A DNA stretch of 64,000 nt from Rhodobacter sp. Its GTDB lineage: Bacteria; Pseudomonadota; Alphaproteobacteria; Rhodobacterales; Rhodobacteraceae. The notes beneath the pieces are model-generated. The model had not been told where the DNA came from. It did not search any database and saw nothing but the letters and a program-made list of their open reading frames with translations. This document shows, piece after piece, positions 45,432-54,703 of this stretch. Numbering within the stretch: position 1 is the stretch's first letter; the number at the start of each line of letters is the position of its first letter. Location: contig JADCEF010000008.1 of NCBI GenBank assembly GCA_020250445.1, positions 36,697-100,696 of the forward strand, written 5' to 3'. Made by a program: the position numbers and the translations under genes.

Positions 45432-46811
45432 ATGTTTCTTTCGGTCTTCGACATGTTCAAGGTGGGGATCGGCCCATCATCTTCGCATACGATGGGGCCG
45501 ATGGTGGCCGCCGCGCGCTTTCTGGACAGGCTGCGCGCCAGCCCGTTCCACCCGGCGGGGTTGCGCGCCTCGCTCCACGGCTCGCTTGCCTTCACCGGGG
45601 TCGGCCATGCCACGGATCGGGCCACGATCCTGGGTCTGGCCGGCTTTGAGCCGGCCACCTATGACGCACAAAAGGCCGAAGCCGCGCTGGCGGCGATCCG
45701 CGAGACAAAGGTGATCCACCCGCCGGGTCTGCCGCCGCTGCGGTTCGATCCCGCGGCGGACCTTCTGTTTGACTATGGCCCGGCCCTGCCCGGCCATGCC
45801 AATGCGATGATCCTGCGCGCCACGGATGCGCAGGGCGACGTCCTCCTGTCAGAGACCTATTATTCCATCGGGGGCGGCTTCGTTTTGACCGATGCCGAAC
45901 TGGCCGACGCGGCCGAGGGCAAGGCAAAGGCCCGCGCCAACGTGCCCTTTCCGTTTGAGACGGCGGAAGAGATGCTGGCGATGGCCAGATCATCGGGCCA
46001 GTCGATTGCCGGGATGAAGCGCGCGAATGAGCTGACGGTCCGGTCTGCCGCCGATCTTGATCAGGGCATGGCGCGCATCTGGCAGGTGATGAATGCCTGC
46101 ATCGACCGGGGCATAACCGGCGAAGGCATCCTGCCCGGCGGGCTGAAGGTGCGCCGCCGCGCCAAAGGCATCCATGATGCGCTGCTGGCCGAACGCGGGC
46201 TGAACATGACGCCGCCCCATACGATCAATGACTGGATCAGCCTTTACGCCATGGCGGTGAACGAGGAAAACGCCGCCGGCGGGCAGGTGGTGACCGCACC
46301 CACCAACGGGGCGGCGGGCGTGGTGCCTGCCGTCATCCGCTATTGGCAGGATCATGTGCCGGGGGCGGTGCCGTCCCGGATCGGAGAGTTCATGCTGACA
46401 GCCGCCGCCATCGGCGGGCTGGTCAAGCACAACGCCTCGATCAGCGGGGCGGAATGCGGCTGTCAGGCCGAAGTGGGCAGTGCCGCCGCCATGGCTGCCG
46501 CCGGACTTGCCGCCGTGCTGGGCGGCACGCCGGAACAGGTCGAGAATGCCGCCGAAATCGCGCTGGAGCATCACCTTGGCATGACCTGCGATCCGGTGCG
46601 CGGCCTGGTGCAGGTTCCTTGCATCGAACGCAACGGCCTGGGTGCGATCAAGGCGGTTTCTGCCGCATCGCTTGCCCTGCGCGGCGACGGCATCCACCTC
46701 GTCAGCCTTGATGTCTGTATCGAGACGATGCGCCAGACCGGGCGGGACATGCACGAGAAATACAAGGAAACCTCGCTGGGCGGGCTTGCGGTGAACGTGC
46801 CCAACTGCTGA
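45432..46811 (+). CDS. sdaA: L-serine ammonia-lyase, single-chain [4Fe-4S] type
   Basis: 459 residues. Deaminates serine to pyruvate with an oxygen-sensitive [4Fe-4S] cluster. The beta domain begins [21 protein letters not shown]. The alpha domain carries cluster cysteines in [32 protein letters not shown] and the C-terminal VPNC tail. Full length and intact. It follows the GST-like gene closely and precedes an EamA exporter by 52 bp. Confidence 0.95.
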   Translation: MFLSVFDMFKVGIGPSSSHTMGPMVAAARFLDRLRASPFHPAGLRASLHGSLAFTGVGHATDRATILGLAGFEPATYDAQKAEAALAAIRETKVIHPPGLPPLRFDPAADLLFDYGPALPGHANAMILRATDAQGDVLLSETYYSIGGGFVLTDAELADAAEGKAKARANVPFPFETAEEMLAMARSSGQSIAGMKRANELTVRSAADLDQGMARIWQVMNACIDRGITGEGILPGGLKVRRRAKGIHDALLAERGLNMTPPHTINDWISLYAMAVNEENAAGGQVVTAPTNGAAGVVPAVIRYWQDHVPGAVPSRIGEFMLTAAAIGGLVKHNASISGAECGCQAEVGSAAAMAAAGLAAVLGGTPEQVENAAEIALEHHLGMTCDPVRGLVQVPCIERNGLGAIKAVSAASLALRGDGIHLVSLDVCIETMRQTGRDMHEKYKETSLGGLAVNVPNC

Positions 46812-46863
46812 ACCGCTTTCCGGGCCGGACGGTGCCCGCCCGCACCCCCGAAAGGCAGCCGCC

Positions 46864-47793
46864 ATGACAACCGATCGCATTCTTCCCGGCGTCGCGCTGA
46901 TGCTGGCCTTCTGCATGCTGGCCCCGCTGCTGGACGTGTCATCGAAACTTGCCGCCGCGACCATCCCGGTCGGGCAGATCACGGCGGCGCGGTTCCTGGT
47001 GCAGGGGGCCCTGATGCTGCCCGTGGCGCTGATGATGCGGCTGGCCTGGGCGGTACCGCCCAAGATGGCGGGCCTGATCCTGTTGCGCGCGATCTTCCTG
47101 ATCCTGTCGACCTACTGTTTTGTCGCCGCCATCCGGGTCATGCCCATTGCCGATACGCTGGCGATCACCTTTGTCGAACCCTTCATCCTGCTGCTGCTGG
47201 GGCGCCTGCTGTTCGGGGATGAGGTGGGGCCGCGCCGCATCGCGGCCAGCCTGGTGGGGTTTGGCGGCGCGCTTCTGGTGATCCAGCCGTCGCTGGCGGT
47301 GTTTGGCGAGGTGGCCCTGTACCCGCTGGGCACGGCCTTTTTCTTTGCCTTTTACATGCTGATCACCCGGTTCATCTCGACCGGGGTGCATCCGGTGACG
47401 ATGCAGATGCACACCTCGATCGCGGGCACGCTGATCTGCATTCCGGGCATGGTGCTGCTGGACGGCAGCGCCATCCCCTCACTTGATCCGGTGATGCCGC
47501 AGGGCATCGCCTGGCTGTGGCTGTTCGGGGTGGGGTTCTGGGCGGCGGTCAGCCATATCTGCATGACCTATGCGCTGAAATTCGCGCCCTCGGCCACGCT
47601 GGCACCGCTGCATTATGTTGAAATCGTCGCGGCTGTGGCGCTGGGCTATGCCGTGTTCGGCGATTTTCCCAATGCAAAGACCTGGGCCGGAATTGCCGTG
47701 ATCGTCGCGTCCGGCCTGTACATCATCCACCGCGAGCGCATCGTGGCCCGCAGCCGCCGCGCAACGGCGGCCACGGCGGAACCCCTGCATTGA
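46864..47793 (+). CDS. EamA/DMT family membrane exporter
   Basis: 309 residues with ten predicted transmembrane helices in two EamA repeats. The second half contains PSATLAPLHYVEIVAAVALGYAVFGDFP, typical of RhtA/YdcZ-like drug/metabolite transporters. Substrate unknown; its place after sdaA hints at amino-acid or metabolite export. Its last ~24 codons are duplicated 1.29 kb downstream in a 72-bp repeat. Confidence 0.9.
   Translation: MTTDRILPGVALMLAFCMLAPLLDVSSKLAAATIPVGQITAARFLVQGALMLPVALMMRLAWAVPPKMAGLILLRAIFLILSTYCFVAAIRVMPIADTLAITFVEPFILLLLGRLLFGDEVGPRRIAASLVGFGGALLVIQPSLAVFGEVALYPLGTAFFFAFYMLITRFISTGVHPVTMQMHTSIAGTLICIPGMVLLDGSAIPSLDPVMPQGIAWLWLFGVGFWAAVSHICMTYALKFAPSATLAPLHYVEIVAAVALGYAVFGDFPNAKTWAGIAVIVASGLYIIHRERIVARSRRATAATAEPLH
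47684..47755 (+). repeat. 72-bp direct repeat, copy A (3' end of EamA gene)
   Basis: It codes WAGIAVIVASGLYIIHRERI and a few more residues of the EamA protein. It matches copy B at 48975-49046 at 71 of 72 bases (one silent G/A difference). The near-identity indicates a recent duplication. Confidence 0.9.
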
Positions 47794-48141
47794 CCAGCGC
47801 GCCCCGCGCCGCTGCCGCCGGATATCGCACCGCCCTGGCCCTTCACCGGGCTTGCGCATCACCGCCATGGGGCCATCCGAACCGCCCCGCGCGCCCCGAA
47901 ACCCGACCGCATGGGGCGGTCGCAACAGACCCGGTCATCCCGGTCCGGGCCCATATCCTGCGGGTGATCGGCGCAACATCTCGACGGCTGTCAAGACCGT
48001 GACTGTCATCGGCAAGACCAGGGCGTGAACAGGAAGATCAGCAGGCTTGCCGGGCAATGCGGGCACAATCACAGGGGCGGCCCGGCAGACCCTGATCCAG
48101 CCGGAATGCGCGGCGTCGGGACGGCTGCGTTGAAACTGCTG
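47794..48141. other. 348-bp gene-free stretch downstream of the EamA gene
   Basis: No ORF with a recognisable domain, good start or ribosome-binding site lies here. The GC content drops toward its right end, where the pilin gene's 3' side begins. It is part of the segment bounded by the 72-bp repeats. Confidence 0.45.
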
Positions 48142-48876
48142 TCAGTTGCCAGAAAAACGATACAACAATTGTACACTTATCCTGCCGTCATTGTTGGCCC
48201 CAATCCCGGTCGTATCTGCCGTTCTGCATGCGGTCATGGCCTGATCATAGGATGTACTCCCAGACACCCCTGCAAAGGTTACGAAAGGCATGCCTTCATA
48301 GGCGGCTCCTTGAACGTAGCCGTGCATAACAACGTTCCGTCCGACGGTATTGGATGCCAACAGGCGCGTGCATATCTCAAATGAAAGGTTGGTCAAAAGC
48401 ACCGAAACCTGAAACACTCCCCCGCTCGGGCCCGTAATGAATCCAGCCGACAACTGAATGAAACCGCCCCATGGGTTCCGGATTTGTTCATTGGCGGGCT
48501 TTGACGTGTCAAGCCAGGCTCCAGGGACGGCCCCTCTGGTGACGAGGTATCCGCTTAAGGCTTCGTAGGCGGGCAACACCCTGCTCTCCGCTGCGACAGC
48601 TTGTGTTTCCGAGATCAGAGATGACACCATCGAAACAGTGGCATTCATCCTGGACGCTGTTGATGCCTGCTGGTAAAATACCAGCCCGCCCACGATCAGC
48701 GCCAGTGCGATCGCGATGTACAGCACGGCCTCGATCAGCGTCACGCCCCGCCGCCGCCGGGCCCGTTGAGGCACCTTGAGGGTCCCTGTCACTTCATCAC
48801 CTTTGCGCGCAAAACGCCCTGCGGCCACCACCGGCACGGCCCGGAACCACATGTCACCCATGCGCGATCGAACCAC
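48142..48876 (-). CDS. Orphan type IV prepilin-like protein
   Basis: Up to 244 residues; the exact start is uncertain. A class III prepilin leader is clear: RRRRG, then mature VTLIEAVLYIAIALALIVG with Gly at -1 and Glu at +5, followed by a helix and a globular domain with two cysteines. It resembles PilS-type pilins of type IV or conjugative thin pili. The 3' part is AT-richer than its surroundings. No pilus assembly genes, secretin or prepilin peptidase is nearby. The segment is bounded by 72-bp direct repeats, which suggests acquisition. Confidence 0.7.
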   Translation of the reverse strand: MVRSRMGDMWFRAVPVVAAGRFARKGDEVTGTLKVPQRARRRRGVTLIEAVLYIAIALALIVGGLVFYQQASTASRMNATVSMVSSLISETQAVAAESRVLPAYEALSGYLVTRGAVPGAWLDTSKPANEQIRNPWGGFIQLSAGFITGPSGGVFQVSVLLTNLSFEICTRLLASNTVGRNVVMHGYVQGAAYEGMPFVTFAGVSGSTSYDQAMTACRTADTTGIGANNDGRISVQLLYRFSGN

Positions 48877-48974
48877 GGAACGGTAAAGTTAGTCTTCTTT
48901 CGATCCGCAAGCAAGCCATGTGCCGCAGGCGGATGTCCGGTGCCCCGCCAGCGGCCCCGGCCCCGCGATGACCC

Positions 48975-49046
48975 GGGCCGGAATTGCCGTGATCGTCGCG
49001 TCCGGCCTGTACATCATCCACCGCGAACGCATCGTGGCCCGCAGCC
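48975..49046 (+). repeat. 72-bp direct repeat, copy B (EamA 3'-end remnant)
   Basis: A second copy of the EamA gene's 3' end (71/72 identical to 47684-47755), outside any intact transporter gene. It encodes AGIAVIVASGLYIIHRERIV in a short dead-end ORF. It is either the trace of a second EamA gene or the product of the rearrangement that brought in the pilin segment. Confidence 0.88.
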
Positions 49047-49208
49047 CTGCAGGCAAAGCCCCGGCCAGGGATTCCATCCGTGTCAGACGAAAACCGCACA
49101 GGGGATGACGACCATCCGGTCGGCCTGATTGCCGTGCAAGTTCCTTGTTCAACCCCCGGCGGATAGGCAAGGCTTGCGGACCGGCGGTTCGGCTGCCATT
49201 CCTGCCGC

Positions 49209-49715
49209 ATGACGCTTGGCCCGCTGCTTGACGCACCCGCCCTGATCCAGCTGCATGTCGCGGCGGCCTTGCCTTCGGTCGTGCTTGGGCCGGTGGCGAT
49301 CCTGCGGCGCAGCCGCGACATCGTGCATCGCGTGGTCGGTCGTGCCTGGGTGGTCAGCATGGCAGTCACCGCCGGGTCTTCTTTCTGGATCAGTGAGACG
49401 CCGATGATCGGGACGTTTTCGATCATCCACATCCTGTCGGTTGTCACCCTTGCCAGTTTGGTCGGTGCCCTTCGCGCCATCCGTTCGGGCGCTGTGGCAA
49501 GGCACGGGGCGATAATGCGCGCGCTTTATGCCCAGGCGCTGATGCTGGCCGGGGCCTTTACCTTTCTTCCGGGGCGGCGGATGAGCGAGGCTGTCTTTCC
49601 CGGCACACCATGGCTGGGTCTTGCGGCAATGCTGGCCGTGGCCGCCGCTGCGGTCTGGCTGCTTTGGCGCGATGGCCGCAGAAACCCCCTTCCCTTCACC
49701 GGGGGGCTTCGCTAG
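49209..49715 (+). CDS. DUF2306 family membrane protein
   Basis: 168 residues with four transmembrane helices (IQLHVAAALPSVVLGPVAIL, IIHILSVVTLASLVGAL and two more) and the conserved HRVVGRAWV and RHGAIMRALYAQALMLAGAFTFLPGR segments with histidines. The family is of unknown function; the paired His suggest haem or metal binding but this is unproven. Located just upstream of tRNA-Leu. Confidence 0.87.
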   Translation: MTLGPLLDAPALIQLHVAAALPSVVLGPVAILRRSRDIVHRVVGRAWVVSMAVTAGSSFWISETPMIGTFSIIHILSVVTLASLVGALRAIRSGAVARHGAIMRALYAQALMLAGAFTFLPGRRMSEAVFPGTPWLGLAAMLAVAAAAVWLLWRDGRRNPLPFTGGLR

Positions 49716-49740
49716 AAGGCCGGAAATCACCCGGACACAT

Positions 49741-49827
49741 GCGGATGTGGCGGAATTGGTAGACGCGCAGCGTTGAGGTCGCTGTGGGGTAACTCCCGTG
49801 AAGGTTCGAGTCCTTTCATCCGCACCA
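49741..49827 (+). tRNA. tRNA-Leu (anticodon GAG)
   Basis: 87 nt including an encoded CCA. The acceptor stem is GCGGATG/CATCCGC and the anticodon stem CAGCG/CGCTG surrounds loop TTGAGGT with anticodon GAG. The long variable arm expected of tRNA-Leu (TGGGGTAACTCCCG) and the TTCGAGT T-loop are present. Confidence 0.97.
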
Positions 49828-50004
49828 TATCGCTGCCTTGAAGGCGGGCGGGTCGGCCCGCACGGGCCGCTGCTGCGGTGTCGGGCACAGGCTGCCGCAT
49901 CCTTATCTCTGCCCGGCCCGCCCTTTCCAGATCAGACGCACGCCCAAGAAAGCGCCGCTTGATCAGACCAGGCCCGCCGGATGCCGCAAGGCGTGACAAG
50001 TCCG

Positions 50005-50032
50005 TTGCAAACTGCACAGGTTTCGGTTTAGT
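50005..50032 (+). promoter_or_regulatory. Candidate promoter of the second polyamine-type ABC operon
   Basis: TTGCAA, 16 bp, TTTAGT, about 50 bp upstream of the TTG start codon. It lies in the only AT-rich stretch of the 257-bp gap after tRNA-Leu. Motif-based only. Confidence 0.35.
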
Positions 50033-50084
50033 CGGCTTAACAAAAGGCGCAGGGCATCCTGCCATATCCGACCGGGAGACGTCC

Positions 50085-51185
50085 TTGGCTGTTACCGCCG
50101 GCACCGATACCTTCGTGGAATTCGACCGCGTCCAGAAAAGCTATGACGGCGAAACTCTGGTCGTAAAAGAGTTGAACCTGACCATCGCCAAGGGCGAATT
50201 CCTGACGATGCTGGGGCCTTCGGGGTCCGGCAAGACCACCTGTCTGATGATGCTTGCCGGGTTCGAAACAGCGACCAGCGGCGACATCCGGCTGGCGGGG
50301 CGCCCCATCAACCAGGTGCCGCCGCACAAGCGCGGCATCGGCATGGTTTTCCAGAATTATGCCCTGTTTCCGCATATGACCGTCGGCGAAAACCTGTCCT
50401 TCCCGCTGGAAGTGCGCGGGCTGGCCAAGGCCGAGCGCGAGGTGAAGATCGCCCGCGCGCTGGACATGGTGCAGATGGGGGCCTTCATCAGCCGCCGCCC
50501 GTCCCAGCTTTCGGGGGGCCAGCAGCAGCGCATCGCGCTGGCGCGCGCGCTTGTGTTCGACCCCGCCCTGGTGCTGATGGACGAGCCGCTTGGCGCGCTG
50601 GACAAGCAGCTGCGCGAACACATGCAATTCGAGATCAAGCACCTGCACGAATCGCTGGGAATCACCGTGGTCTATGTCACCCATGACCAGGGCGAGGCGC
50701 TGACGATGAGCGACCGCATCGCGGTGTTCAACGACGGCCGCATCCAGCAGCTTGCCCCACCGTCAGATCTGTACGAGCGCCCCGAGAACAGCTTTGTCGC
50801 CAGCTTCATCGGCGAGAACAACAAGCTGCAGGGCACGATCAAAGAGCTTTCGGGCGACAAGGCCCTTGTCCGCCTGCCCACGGGTGAACTGATCGACGCA
50901 ACTGCGGTCAACGTGAAGGAAAAGGGCGCACGCACCCTCGTCTCGATCCGCCCCGAACGGGTGGAATTCAAGCCCGAGATGATGCCGCCCGGCGCCCATA
51001 CACTCGACGCCGAGGTGGTCGAGGTCATCTACATGGGCGACATCCTGCGTACCGTCCTCAAGGTCGCAGGCTCTGATGACTTCGTGATGAAGATGCGCAA
51101 TACGCTGGGGCAGACCAGGCTTGCCCCGGGACAGAAGATCAAGGTGGGCTGGCATCCCCAGGATGCCCGCGCGCTGGATCCTTGA
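50085..51185 (+). CDS. potA: Polyamine-type ABC transporter ATP-binding protein (second system)
   Basis: 366 residues. The TTG at 50085 is chosen because GGGAG stands 6 nt upstream; the track start overlaps the gap. Walker A is GPSGSGKTT (from residue ~44), Q-loop VFQNYALFPHM, signature [15 protein letters not shown], Walker B VLMDEPLGALD, and a C-terminal TOBE domain follows. It heads an operon ordered ATPase, binding protein, permease, permease, unlike the first system. A hairpin (GGCCGG-GAGGA-CCGGCC, 51192-51208) lies between this gene and the next and may tune relative expression. Confidence 0.93.
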   Translation: MAVTAGTDTFVEFDRVQKSYDGETLVVKELNLTIAKGEFLTMLGPSGSGKTTCLMMLAGFETATSGDIRLAGRPINQVPPHKRGIGMVFQNYALFPHMTVGENLSFPLEVRGLAKAEREVKIARALDMVQMGAFISRRPSQLSGGQQQRIALARALVFDPALVLMDEPLGALDKQLREHMQFEIKHLHESLGITVVYVTHDQGEALTMSDRIAVFNDGRIQQLAPPSDLYERPENSFVASFIGENNKLQGTIKELSGDKALVRLPTGELIDATAVNVKEKGARTLVSIRPERVEFKPEMMPPGAHTLDAEVVEVIYMGDILRTVLKVAGSDDFVMKMRNTLGQTRLAPGQKIKVGWHPQDARALDP

Positions 51186-51241
51186 TGAACGGGCCGGGAG
51201 GACCGGCCGTCAAACGAAAACCAAACAGGGAGACCTTGAAC

Positions 51242-52315
51242 ATGAAGAAGACCCTCATCCTCACGACCGCCCTTGTCGGCCTGGCCTTCCCGGCTCTCGC
51301 CGACGTGACGGTGATGTCCTGGGGTGGTGCCTATGGCGCGGCCCAGACCGAAGGGCACCTCAAGCCTTTCACCGCCGCGACCGGCATCGCCACCACCATG
51401 GTCGACAGCGACAACCCCGCCACCCCGATCAAGGCGATGGTCGAGGCGAACAACGTCACCATCGACGTGGCCAGCCTTGAATATGCCGACGCAGTCCGGC
51501 TTTGCGACGAAGGCGTGCTCGAACCGTTCGACGCGTCCATCCTGCCCGCCGGCAAAGACGGCACCCCCGCTGCCGAGGACTTCCTGCCCGGCGCGGTGAC
51601 CGAATGCGCCGTGTCGACCGACATTTGGGCCACCGTCTTCGCTTACGACATCACGAAGTTCCCCGATGGCGGGCCGACGACTGCGGCTGATTTCTTCGAC
51701 ACGACCAAGTTCCCCGGCAAGCGCGGCGTGAAGAAGGGTGCCAAGGCGGTTCTGGAGTTCGCGCTCATGGCCGACGGCGTTGCTCCGGCGGATGTCTACG
51801 CGACCCTCTCGACCCCCGAAGGCGTGGACCGCGCCTTTGCAAAACTCGACTCGATCAAGGCCGATATCGTCTGGTGGGAAGCCGGCGCCCAGCCGCCGCA
51901 GCTTCTGGCCGATGGCGAGGTGGCGATGACCATGGCCTACAACGGCCGGATCTTCAATGCCGCCATCGCCGAGGCGAAGCCTTTCCAGATCGTCTGGGAT
52001 GGCCAGATCTACGAAAACGAGATGTACGCGATCCCCAAGGGGGCCCCGAACATGGAAGAGGCCAAGCAGTTCATCGCATTTGCCACCTCGACCGACGGTC
52101 TGCGCCAGCAGGCCCAGTGGATCAGCTACGGCCCGGCCCGCAAGTCGGCCCTGGCAGAGCCTCTGATCTTCAACGACGGCAAGACCGAGATGGCACCGCA
52201 CCTGCCGACCGCGCCTGAGAACATGAAGAACGCACTCGAATCGAACTGGGAGTTCTGGGTCGACCGGGACGCCGAGCTCAACGAGCGCTTCAACGCCTGG
52301 CTGTCTGCCGGCTGA
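51242..52315 (+). CDS. Periplasmic polyamine-type solute-binding protein (second system)
   Basis: 357 residues. Signal peptide MKKTLILTTALVGLAFPALA; mature start DVTVMSWGGAYGAAQTEGHLKPFTAATGI, as in spermidine/putrescine-binding-like proteins of the PotD/AfuA mix rather than true PotD. It differs strongly from the 29.3-kb receptor, so the ligand probably differs. GGGAG precedes the ATG. It lies between the ATPase and the two permease genes. Confidence 0.9.
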   Translation: MKKTLILTTALVGLAFPALADVTVMSWGGAYGAAQTEGHLKPFTAATGIATTMVDSDNPATPIKAMVEANNVTIDVASLEYADAVRLCDEGVLEPFDASILPAGKDGTPAAEDFLPGAVTECAVSTDIWATVFAYDITKFPDGGPTTAADFFDTTKFPGKRGVKKGAKAVLEFALMADGVAPADVYATLSTPEGVDRAFAKLDSIKADIVWWEAGAQPPQLLADGEVAMTMAYNGRIFNAAIAEAKPFQIVWDGQIYENEMYAIPKGAPNMEEAKQFIAFATSTDGLRQQAQWISYGPARKSALAEPLIFNDGKTEMAPHLPTAPENMKNALESNWEFWVDRDAELNERFNAWLSAG

Positions 52316-52372
52316 CGACACCTGGCGCGGGGGGTGAAGGCCCCCCGTGCCGCTTCCCGAACGGACAGAACG

Positions 52373-53632
52373 ATGGCCGACACCGCCCCGATTGCTGCCG
52401 CCCCCCTGACCACCGCCGACGGCCGCCCGCTTGCCGAGGCGCTGGTTGCCGCGCAGGCGCGATCGCGCCGCAGGGCCTTTCTTCTGGTGGTACCGCTGCT
52501 TCTGTTCGTGATCCTGAGTTTCATCCTGCCCATCGGGCAGATGCTGCACCGCTCGATCTACCACGACGGCTTTTCCTCGAACGCCCCCAGCGTCTCGGCC
52601 TGGTTTGCCGCCAACCCGCAAGGCACCGAGCCGGACGAGGCCGCCTTTGCTGCGCTGGTCGAAGATCTGCGGACGATGCAGGCCAACCGCACCGCTGGCG
52701 AGGCCGGGACGCGGATCAACTATGTCCTGCCGGAAAGCCGGTCGCTGTTCACCAAGGCGGCGCGGGAAGCCAAGGACCTGCAGCCGCCCTACAGAGAGGC
52801 TTTCCTTGCCCTGGACCCGAAATGGGGCGACCCGGTGCTGTGGGAGGCGATGCGCGCTTCGGCTTCGCCCTACACTTTCGACTTCTACATTGTTGCGACC
52901 GATTTCGAGAGGGCGGGCGACGGCAGTATCGTCCGGGTGACCGAGAACCGGCAGATCTATGTCTACCTCTTCATCAAGACCTTCCTTCTCTCGGGCCTCA
53001 TCACGCTGATCTGCCTCGTGATCGGCTTTCCGGTCGCGCATCTGCTGGCGACCCTGCCGATGGCTAAGGCTAACCTGCTCATGATCCTCGTCCTTCTGCC
53101 GTTCTGGACATCGCTTCTGGTGCGCACGACCAGCTGGATGGCGCTTTTGCAGGGCGAAGGCGTCATCAACGACCTGCTCGTTTGGATCGGCGCGATTTCG
53201 CAAGAGGGGCGTCTGCGGATGATCAACAACCAGACCGGCACCATCATCGTGATGACGCATATCCTGCTGCCCTTCATGATCCTGCCGCTCTATTCGGTGA
53301 TGAAGGTCATCCCGCCCAGCTATGCGCGGGCCGCGCGGTCGCTGGGGGCGACAAGCTGGACCACGTTCCGGCGCATCTATCTGCCGCAGACCCTGCCCGG
53401 TATCGGGGCGGGTGCGCTGCTCGTGTTCATTCTGGCCGTGGGCTATTACATCACGCCGGCCCTGGTCGGCGGGGCCGACGGGCAGCTCATTTCCAACCTG
53501 ATCGACTTTCACATGGACAAGTCGAACTGGTCGCTGGCCGCCGCCCTGTCGGCCATGCTGCTGGTCGGGGTGCTGGTGCTGTATTGGCTGTATGACCGGC
53601 TGATCGGCATCGACAATCTGAAGCTGGGTTAA
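52373..53632 (+). CDS. ABC transporter permease, PotB-like with large inserted loop (second system)
   Basis: 419 residues, about 120 longer than ordinary PotB. The extra length is a periplasmic region after the first helix (FSSNAPSVSAWFAANPQGTE through to TENRQIYVYL). The membrane core follows: PFWTSLLVRTTSWMALLQGEGV, and the EAA loop ARAARSLGATSWTTFRRIYLPQTLPG. Loops of this kind occur in Rhizobiales/Rhodobacterales members. ATG at 52373; the track start adds 13 residues. Confidence 0.92.
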   Translation: MADTAPIAAAPLTTADGRPLAEALVAAQARSRRRAFLLVVPLLLFVILSFILPIGQMLHRSIYHDGFSSNAPSVSAWFAANPQGTEPDEAAFAALVEDLRTMQANRTAGEAGTRINYVLPESRSLFTKAAREAKDLQPPYREAFLALDPKWGDPVLWEAMRASASPYTFDFYIVATDFERAGDGSIVRVTENRQIYVYLFIKTFLLSGLITLICLVIGFPVAHLLATLPMAKANLLMILVLLPFWTSLLVRTTSWMALLQGEGVINDLLVWIGAISQEGRLRMINNQTGTIIVMTHILLPFMILPLYSVMKVIPPSYARAARSLGATSWTTFRRIYLPQTLPGIGAGALLVFILAVGYYITPALVGGADGQLISNLIDFHMDKSNWSLAAALSAMLLVGVLVLYWLYDRLIGIDNLKLG

Positions 53633-53643
53633 GGGAACGCGCC

Positions 53644-54597
53644 ATGGCCTTACCCACCTATGCTACCCCGCTGGAACGGCTTTGGTACTATGCCTTCCGC
53701 GTGATCTGCGTGCTGATCTTCATCTTCCTGATCGCGCCGGTCCTGGTTGTGATTCCGCTGTCCTTCAACGCCGAGCCCTATTTCACCTTCACCCCGAAGA
53801 TGCTGGCCCTTGATCCCGAAGGCTATTCGCTGCGCTGGTACGATGCGCTGCTGACCCTGGGCATGCCCGCCCCGGACGGGGTGCGCGACAGCGCCTGGTG
53901 GGCACAGGCCTGGGAAACCTCGACCTGGATCAGGGCCGCGAAGAATTCCATCATCATCGGCTTCTGGTCCACCATTCTGGCAACCGTTCTGGGCACGCTG
54001 GCCGCCCTTGGCCTGTCGCGGCCGGAAATGCCTTATCGCCGCCTGATCATGGCGATCCTGATTTCGCCGATGATCGTGCCGATCATCATCATCGCAACCG
54101 GGCTGTTCTTCTTTTACTCCAACCCCTGCGCGCCCCTGGCCATCGTCGGGATCGAGGCGCAATGCGGGCGCCTGACCAGCACCTATCTGGGGGTGATCCT
54201 GGCCCATGCCACGCTGGGCATTCCCTTTGTGATCATCACCGTCACGGCCACCCTTTCGGGCTTTGACCAGTCGCTGACCCGTGCCGCAGCCTCGCTGGGG
54301 GCAAATCCGCGCGTGACCTTCTTCAAGGTGATCCTGCCGCTGATCCTTCCGGGCGTCGTCTCTGGCGCGTTGTTCGCCTTTGTCACCTCGTTCGACGAGG
54401 TGGTGGCGGTGCTGTTCATTGCCGGGCCGGAACAGCAGACGATTCCGCGCCAGATGTGGAACGGCATCCGCGAGGCGATCAGCCCGGCCATTCTGGCGGT
54501 GGCGACGATTCTTGTGATCATCTCGATCCTGCTGCTGGCCACGGTGGAACTGCTGCGGCGCAGGTCGGAACGGCTGCGCGGGGTTTCGCCGCACTGA
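53644..54597 (+). CDS. ABC transporter permease, PotC-like (second system)
   Basis: 317 residues, about six helices. PLSFNAEPYFTFTPKMLALDPEGYSLRWYD is the PotC-like periplasmic start and the EAA loop is TRAAASLGANPRVTFFKVILPLILPG. An insert with the segment SNPCAPLAIVGIEAQCGRL carries a Cys pair in a periplasmic loop, which could form a disulfide. It starts 11 bp after the partner permease. Confidence 0.93.
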   Translation: MALPTYATPLERLWYYAFRVICVLIFIFLIAPVLVVIPLSFNAEPYFTFTPKMLALDPEGYSLRWYDALLTLGMPAPDGVRDSAWWAQAWETSTWIRAAKNSIIIGFWSTILATVLGTLAALGLSRPEMPYRRLIMAILISPMIVPIIIIATGLFFFYSNPCAPLAIVGIEAQCGRLTSTYLGVILAHATLGIPFVIITVTATLSGFDQSLTRAAASLGANPRVTFFKVILPLILPGVVSGALFAFVTSFDEVVAVLFIAGPEQQTIPRQMWNGIREAISPAILAVATILVIISILLLATVELLRRRSERLRGVSPH

Positions 54598-54642
54598 GGA
54601 CGGGACGCGCGGGTCAGGTTTTGCCGCGTCACGCGCGGGTGC

Positions 54643-54698
54643 GAATTTTCTGCGAAAATTCATCAGGGTCCGGGCGGTGGATTTTTCGCAGAAAAATC
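54643..54698. terminator. Paired AT-stem hairpins between convergent genes
   Basis: Two hairpins, GAATTTTC-TGC-GAAAATTC and GATTTTTC-GCA-GAAAAATC, stand 18 bp apart. Each also contains the reverse complement of the other's core (TTTTCTGCGAAAA versus TTTTCGCAGAAAA), so a larger structure can form. They lie in the 106-bp gap between the convergent permease and AEC genes and probably stop transcription from both sides. Confidence 0.55.
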
Positions 54699-54703
54699 GT
54701 CCG

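Noticed and set aside
51029-53512. 827-codon minus-strand ORF opposite the second ABC operon
   Set aside because: Shadow ORF; His/Gly/Arg-rich with no domain, opposite three well-defined genes.
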